64,000 nucleotides of DNA from Pseudomonadota bacterium. Lineage in GTDB: Bacteria > Pseudomonadota > Gammaproteobacteria > Steroidobacterales > Steroidobacteraceae. The stretch's first letter is position 1, and each line of letters begins with the position of its first letter. Made by a program: the position numbers and the translations under genes. The stretch lies in contig JAFEDS010000013.1 of assembly GCA_018241505.1 (NCBI GenBank), positions 311,417 to 375,416 on the forward strand. The letters run 5' to 3'. The notes beneath the pieces were generated by a model that saw nothing but the letters and a program-made list of their open reading frames with translations, did no database searches and had not been told where the DNA came from. Shown one piece after another: positions 61,003 to 64,000 of the stretch.

Positions 61003-61027
61003 CGCGGCTAACCGCGCCGTATACGGC
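61003..61027. other. Two small palindromes in the spacer before the efflux operon
   Basis: CGCGG (61003-61007) pairs with CCGCG (61012-61016) around a four-base loop, and GCCGTATACGGC at 61016-61027 is a perfect 12-base palindrome. They lie between the mauD hairpin and the RND efflux genes and could be a further termination element or an operator. A weak TACAAT at 61105-61110 may be the efflux promoter's -10 element. Confidence 0.35.
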
Positions 61028-61188
61028 CTACCTCTTTTGAGGGAGGGTAGGGGAACGCCCCGCCGCCCTAAGCTGCGCGCCTGCGAGACAATCGGCGCCG
61101 TTCGTACAATATTCGGTGCATCGCATTCGTCTATCAGCTTGCCGCACCGGATTTGCGACGCTTTCTTTCAAACTATAGAGTGCTCAAC

Positions 61189-62667
61189 ATGTTACGGCGC
61201 TCCACCATTGCCGGCGTGATCGCCGTGGGCTCGTTGGCTGGCTGTGCCGTTGGCCCGGACTTTCACGCGCCAGCACCGCCCACGACATCCAATTACACGC
61301 GTGGCCAACAACCGGGGGTGACCTCGGATGCGCCTGTGCCCGGCGGGGCCGCGCAGACATTGCAAACTGACAGGGACATACCGGCTGACTGGTACAGTCT
61401 TTTTCAGTCCGAGCCACTGGATGAGCTGGTTCGCAGGGCCCTGCACGACAGTCCGACGGTGGTGGCGGCAAAGGCCGCGTTACGTTCGGCGCAAGACAGC
61501 TATCGCGCCGAACGCGGCGCGCTGTTTCTGCCCCAGGCGGATGGCCAGCTCGGTGTGACGCGCCAGAAATCCCCGGGCGCGGCTTTTGGCGCCCCGAGCG
61601 CGCCCACGACCCAGTTCACTCTCTATAACGCGACGGTGAACGTTACCTATCGACTCGATATTTTCGGTGGTTCCCGCCGCCAACTCGAGCAACTGGGCGC
61701 CCAGACTGACTTTCAGCGCTGGGAGCTCGAGGCCACCAATCTGACTCTGACCGGCAATGTCGTGACGACGGCCTTCGACGTTGCGTCCCTGACCGATCAA
61801 CTGGCTGCCGTGAAGGACGTGGTCGCTGCCGAGTCCGAGCAGTACAAGGTCGTACAAAGGCAGTTCGAGGTGGGCGGAGCCTCGAAATCCGACGTTCTGT
61901 CCCAGCAGGCCCAGCTTGCCCAGGCCACCGCGGTGGTGCCGGGCTTGGAGAAGGCGCTTGCGCAGGCTCAACACCGCCTGGCTGTGTTGGCAGGGCGCAC
62001 GCCCGACGATGCAAGTGTTCCCGACTTTGCGCTGGATCGCTTCACGCTGCCGACGGAGTTGCCTGTGAGTGTGCCGGCGAAGCTGATCCGGCAGCGCCCG
62101 GATGTTCAGGCTGCGGAGGCCCAGTTGCATCAGGCGACGGCCGCGGTTGGAATCGCCACCGCGAACCTTTACCCGCAGCTCAACCTGACGGGATCGATCG
62201 CCTCGGAATCCATTACGAGTGGCGGACTGTTCGGGGCGGGCACGGGGGCGTGGAGCGCCGGTGCGTCATTGCTGCAGCCTCTGTTCCATGGCGGTGAGCT
62301 GCGCTACAAGCGGCGGGCGGCGGTGGCAGCCCTGGAGCAGGCCGATGCCAACTATCGCCAAACGGTGTTGGCCGCAATGGAGGAAGTCGCTAACACGCTG
62401 CGCGCGCTCGAGACGGATGCGCGGGCTCTGCGTGCCCAGGTCGATGCCGAGAAGGCGGCCGCGGATGCGTTCGACATTTCCAAGAAACAGTTCCGGGTCG
62501 GGGGTGTGAGTTACGTGACGGTATTGAACGCGCAGCGTTTGTTTCTCGAGGCACGCCAGAGCCGCGTCCAGGCCCAGGCGGCCCGGTATTCGGACTCCGC
62601 GGCCTTGTTCCAGGCGCTGGGGGGCGGCTGGTGGAATCGAAAGGATCAAGAGGTGGCCGGCAAATGA
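61189..62667 (+). CDS. RND efflux outer-membrane lipoprotein (NodT family)
   Basis: The ATG at 61189 opens a lipoprotein leader (IAVGSLAGC) and a 492-residue TolC-type channel with two repeats of long helices (roughly 70-230 and 290-470). The motif CAVGPDFHAPAPP after the lipobox is typical of NodT/OprM-like proteins. It forms the exit duct for a tripartite pump. It overlaps the adaptor gene by four bases. The substrate is unknown. Confidence 0.9.
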   Translation: MLRRSTIAGVIAVGSLAGCAVGPDFHAPAPPTTSNYTRGQQPGVTSDAPVPGGAAQTLQTDRDIPADWYSLFQSEPLDELVRRALHDSPTVVAAKAALRSAQDSYRAERGALFLPQADGQLGVTRQKSPGAAFGAPSAPTTQFTLYNATVNVTYRLDIFGGSRRQLEQLGAQTDFQRWELEATNLTLTGNVVTTAFDVASLTDQLAAVKDVVAAESEQYKVVQRQFEVGGASKSDVLSQQAQLAQATAVVPGLEKALAQAQHRLAVLAGRTPDDASVPDFALDRFTLPTELPVSVPAKLIRQRPDVQAAEAQLHQATAAVGIATANLYPQLNLTGSIASESITSGGLFGAGTGAWSAGASLLQPLFHGGELRYKRRAAVAALEQADANYRQTVLAAMEEVANTLRALETDARALRAQVDAEKAAADAFDISKKQFRVGGVSYVTVLNAQRLFLEARQSRVQAQAARYSDSAALFQALGGGWWNRKDQEVAGK

Positions 62668-63833
62668 GCAGCATCGTCTCGGATGACAGGGTCTACGATC
62701 GCGCCGCCTTGCGCCGCCGTATGATCTTCGTGGTACTCGGCGCCCTGCTGCTGCTGGCGTTGATTGTCGGATTCAACATCTGGAAGGCCAACCTGGTCGC
62801 CGGAATCCGCAAGAAGAACGCAGCGCCGCCGCAGACAGTCAGTGCCGCCGCCGTCGAGTACACCGACTGGCAGCCTGAGATCAGTGCGGTCGGCAGCATG
62901 CGTGCCGTGCGCGGTGTCGATGTGACGACGGAAGTCGCGGGACTGGTGCGTTCGCTGCGCTTCAAGTCCGGTGATGAGGTCAAGGCCGGCCAGGTGCTGG
63001 TTGAGTTGAATGCGGACGCGGAGCTCGCCCAGCAGCATGCGCTGGAGGCGGCCGCTGACCTGTCGGCAACGGTCTACGCACGCGACAAGGAACAGTACGA
63101 TGCCCAGGCAATCAGCCAGGCACAGTTGGATGCGGATGCCGCGGATCTGAAAAACAAGCGGGCGCAGGCGGCCGCGCAGGCCGCGCTGGTGGCGAAGAAG
63201 TTCATTCGCGCGCCCTTCGATGGCCGTCTGGGCATCACGACCGTGAATCCCGGGCAGTATCTCAACACCGGCGACAAGGTGGTGACGTTGCAGGAAGTGA
63301 ATCCCATCTACGTGGACTTCAAGCTGCCGCAACAGCAGTTGGCGGCGATTGCCAATGGCCAGTCGGTCAACCTGACCACCGACTCGTTCCCGGGTGTCAC
63401 GTTTGTCGGCAAGATCAACGCCATCGATCCGCGAGTCGATGCGAGCACCCGCAACTTCCAGGCGGAAGCGACGATTCCCAATCCTGACCGCAAGCTGCTG
63501 CCGGGCATGTTCACGCGGGTCGCGGTCATTGCCGGCGACAAGAAGCAGTACCTGACGCTGCCGCAGACCGCCATTACCTACAACCCGTACGGCGCCACCG
63601 TGTTCGTGGCACAGAAGAAACCGGGCGGTTCCGACAAGGACCTGGTTGCACAACAGAGCTTCGTGACGCTCGGTCCCACGCGCGGCGACCAGGTCGCGGT
63701 GTTGAAGGGCGTGCAGGAGGGCGAGCTCGTGGTGACCAGCGGCCAGATGAAGCTGATCAACGGCGTGCAGTTGATTATCGACAATTCGGTACTGCCGGCC
63801 AACAACCCGAATCCCAGCCCGCAAGAGCAGTGA
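62664..63833 (+). CDS. RND efflux periplasmic adaptor
   Basis: The ATG at 62664 overlaps the outer-membrane gene stop (ATGA). The 389-residue protein has a membrane anchor (about 21-44, RMIFVVLGALLLLALIVGF), lipoyl-like halves (VTTEVAGLVRSLRFKSGDEVKAGQ and FIRAPFDGRLGITTVNPGQ) and a beta-barrel with IDPRVDASTRNFQAEA. It links the inner-membrane pump to the outer-membrane channel. The short helical hairpin places it with MexA/AcrA-like or MdtA-like adaptors. Confidence 0.9.
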   Translation: MSSIVSDDRVYDRAALRRRMIFVVLGALLLLALIVGFNIWKANLVAGIRKKNAAPPQTVSAAAVEYTDWQPEISAVGSMRAVRGVDVTTEVAGLVRSLRFKSGDEVKAGQVLVELNADAELAQQHALEAAADLSATVYARDKEQYDAQAISQAQLDADAADLKNKRAQAAAQAALVAKKFIRAPFDGRLGITTVNPGQYLNTGDKVVTLQEVNPIYVDFKLPQQQLAAIANGQSVNLTTDSFPGVTFVGKINAIDPRVDASTRNFQAEATIPNPDRKLLPGMFTRVAVIAGDKKQYLTLPQTAITYNPYGATVFVAQKKPGGSDKDLVAQQSFVTLGPTRGDQVAVLKGVQEGELVVTSGQMKLINGVQLIIDNSVLPANNPNPSPQEQ

Positions 63834-63843
63834 GGCTGCCGTC

Positions 63844-64000
63844 ATGAAGTTCACGGATATCTTTGTCCAGCGGCCGGTGTTGTCACTGGTGCTCAGCATG
63901 CTGATCCTGGTGCTGGGCACGCGGGCCATTTTCCAGCTACCCGTGAGCCAATACCCCGAGACCGAGAACGCGGTCGTCACCATCTCCACCACCTACTACG
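63844..64000 (+). CDS. RND efflux pump permease, N-terminal fragment
   Basis: The frame starts at ATG 63844 with MKFTDIFVQRPVLSLVLSML, the first cytoplasmic and transmembrane segment of HAE1-type RND pumps (FxxRPV), followed by LPVSQYPE and the AVVTISTTYY motif of the porter domain start. Only about 52 codons lie in the window. It is ten bases after the adaptor gene, so it completes the tripartite operon. Confidence 0.9.
   Translation, partial: MKFTDIFVQRPVLSLVLSMLILVLGTRAIFQLPVSQYPETENAVVTISTTYY

Noticed and set aside
62646-63992. 448-codon open frame on the minus strand across the efflux adaptor
   Set aside because: Antisense to clear RND genes, with histidine- and arginine-rich noise composition.
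1-64000. CRISPR arrays, tRNA or rRNA genes and mobile elements
   Set aside because: No regularly spaced repeats, no tRNA-like cloverleaf with conserved arms, no transposase or integrase reading frame was seen in any gap.

Overview
The window looks like chromosome from a GC-rich Gammaproteobacterium. The glrK-qseG-glrR arrangement, a SrkA-type kinase, a DUF1972-type glycosyltransferase and TonB receptor style fit a Steroidobacterales/Nevskiales/Xanthomonadales-like organism, but that placement is inference. I found no tRNA, rRNA, CRISPR array, insertion sequence or phage gene. Coding density is very high: many genes overlap by 4 bases (ATGA/GTGA), and only one gap is longer than 300 bases (8190-8496).

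Region 1 (1-32876) is an exopolysaccharide locus. A leftward operon runs from an export lipid-side protein (Wza-like, 8189) through an outer-membrane beta-barrel, a Wzz-type co-polymerase, a bacterial tyrosine kinase with a four-tyrosine tail, and four GT4 glycosyltransferases. Upstream lie a GT-C enzyme with two tandem GtrB/DPM1-like GT2s (one without its DxD motif), a PIG-L deacetylase, a Wzx flippase, another GT2, a secreted beta-propeller-like lipoprotein and a second GT-C protein. The region continues with a formyltransferase-like/GINT1-like fusion, more GT4s, an asparagine synthase-type amidotransferase, methyltransferases, an MBOAT/SGNH acetylation pair, an SDR epimerase and a GlpD-like FAD dehydrogenase. 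The layout resembles XrtA-associated polysaccharide loci, but no exosortase, initiating phosphoglycosyltransferase or clear Wzy polymerase is visible here.

Region 2 (32895-43990) is mostly regulation and housekeeping: the GlrK/QseG/GlrR two-component system with its lipoprotein, GalE, the SrkA kinase, a small lipoprotein translationally coupled to a large PAS/GAF/GGDEF/EAL protein, and a YbdK-type carboxylate-amine ligase.

Region 3 (44024-49485) is a sugar-oxidation cluster: sugar porter, ketoglutarate-semialdehyde-type aldehyde dehydrogenase and SMP-30 lactonase, with a convergent FadR-type regulator and an enoyl-CoA hydratase. A LacI-style palindrome sits in front of the porter.

Region 4 (49515-60983) is the most unusual part, a periplasmic amine-oxidation island. 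It has a TTQ amine dehydrogenase (mauB, mauA) with a c-type cytochrome and a secreted amidohydrolase on one strand. On the other strand, in one overlapping operon, are a Tat-exported spermidine dehydrogenase-like flavoprotein, a PuuB-like flavin oxidase, mauE and mauD. A HiPIP and a TonB-dependent receptor flank it. No mauG is present. Three electron-carrier or quinone systems in one cluster suggest a respiratory amine or polyamine degradation route, possibly starting from N-acyl amines.

Region 5 (61189-64000) is the start of an RND efflux operon (NodT-type outer-membrane protein, periplasmic adaptor, first 52 codons of the pump).

A recurring small-scale signal is that at least five rightward genes end with the stop codon inside the loop of a strong inverted repeat that has no U-tract, usually between convergent genes.
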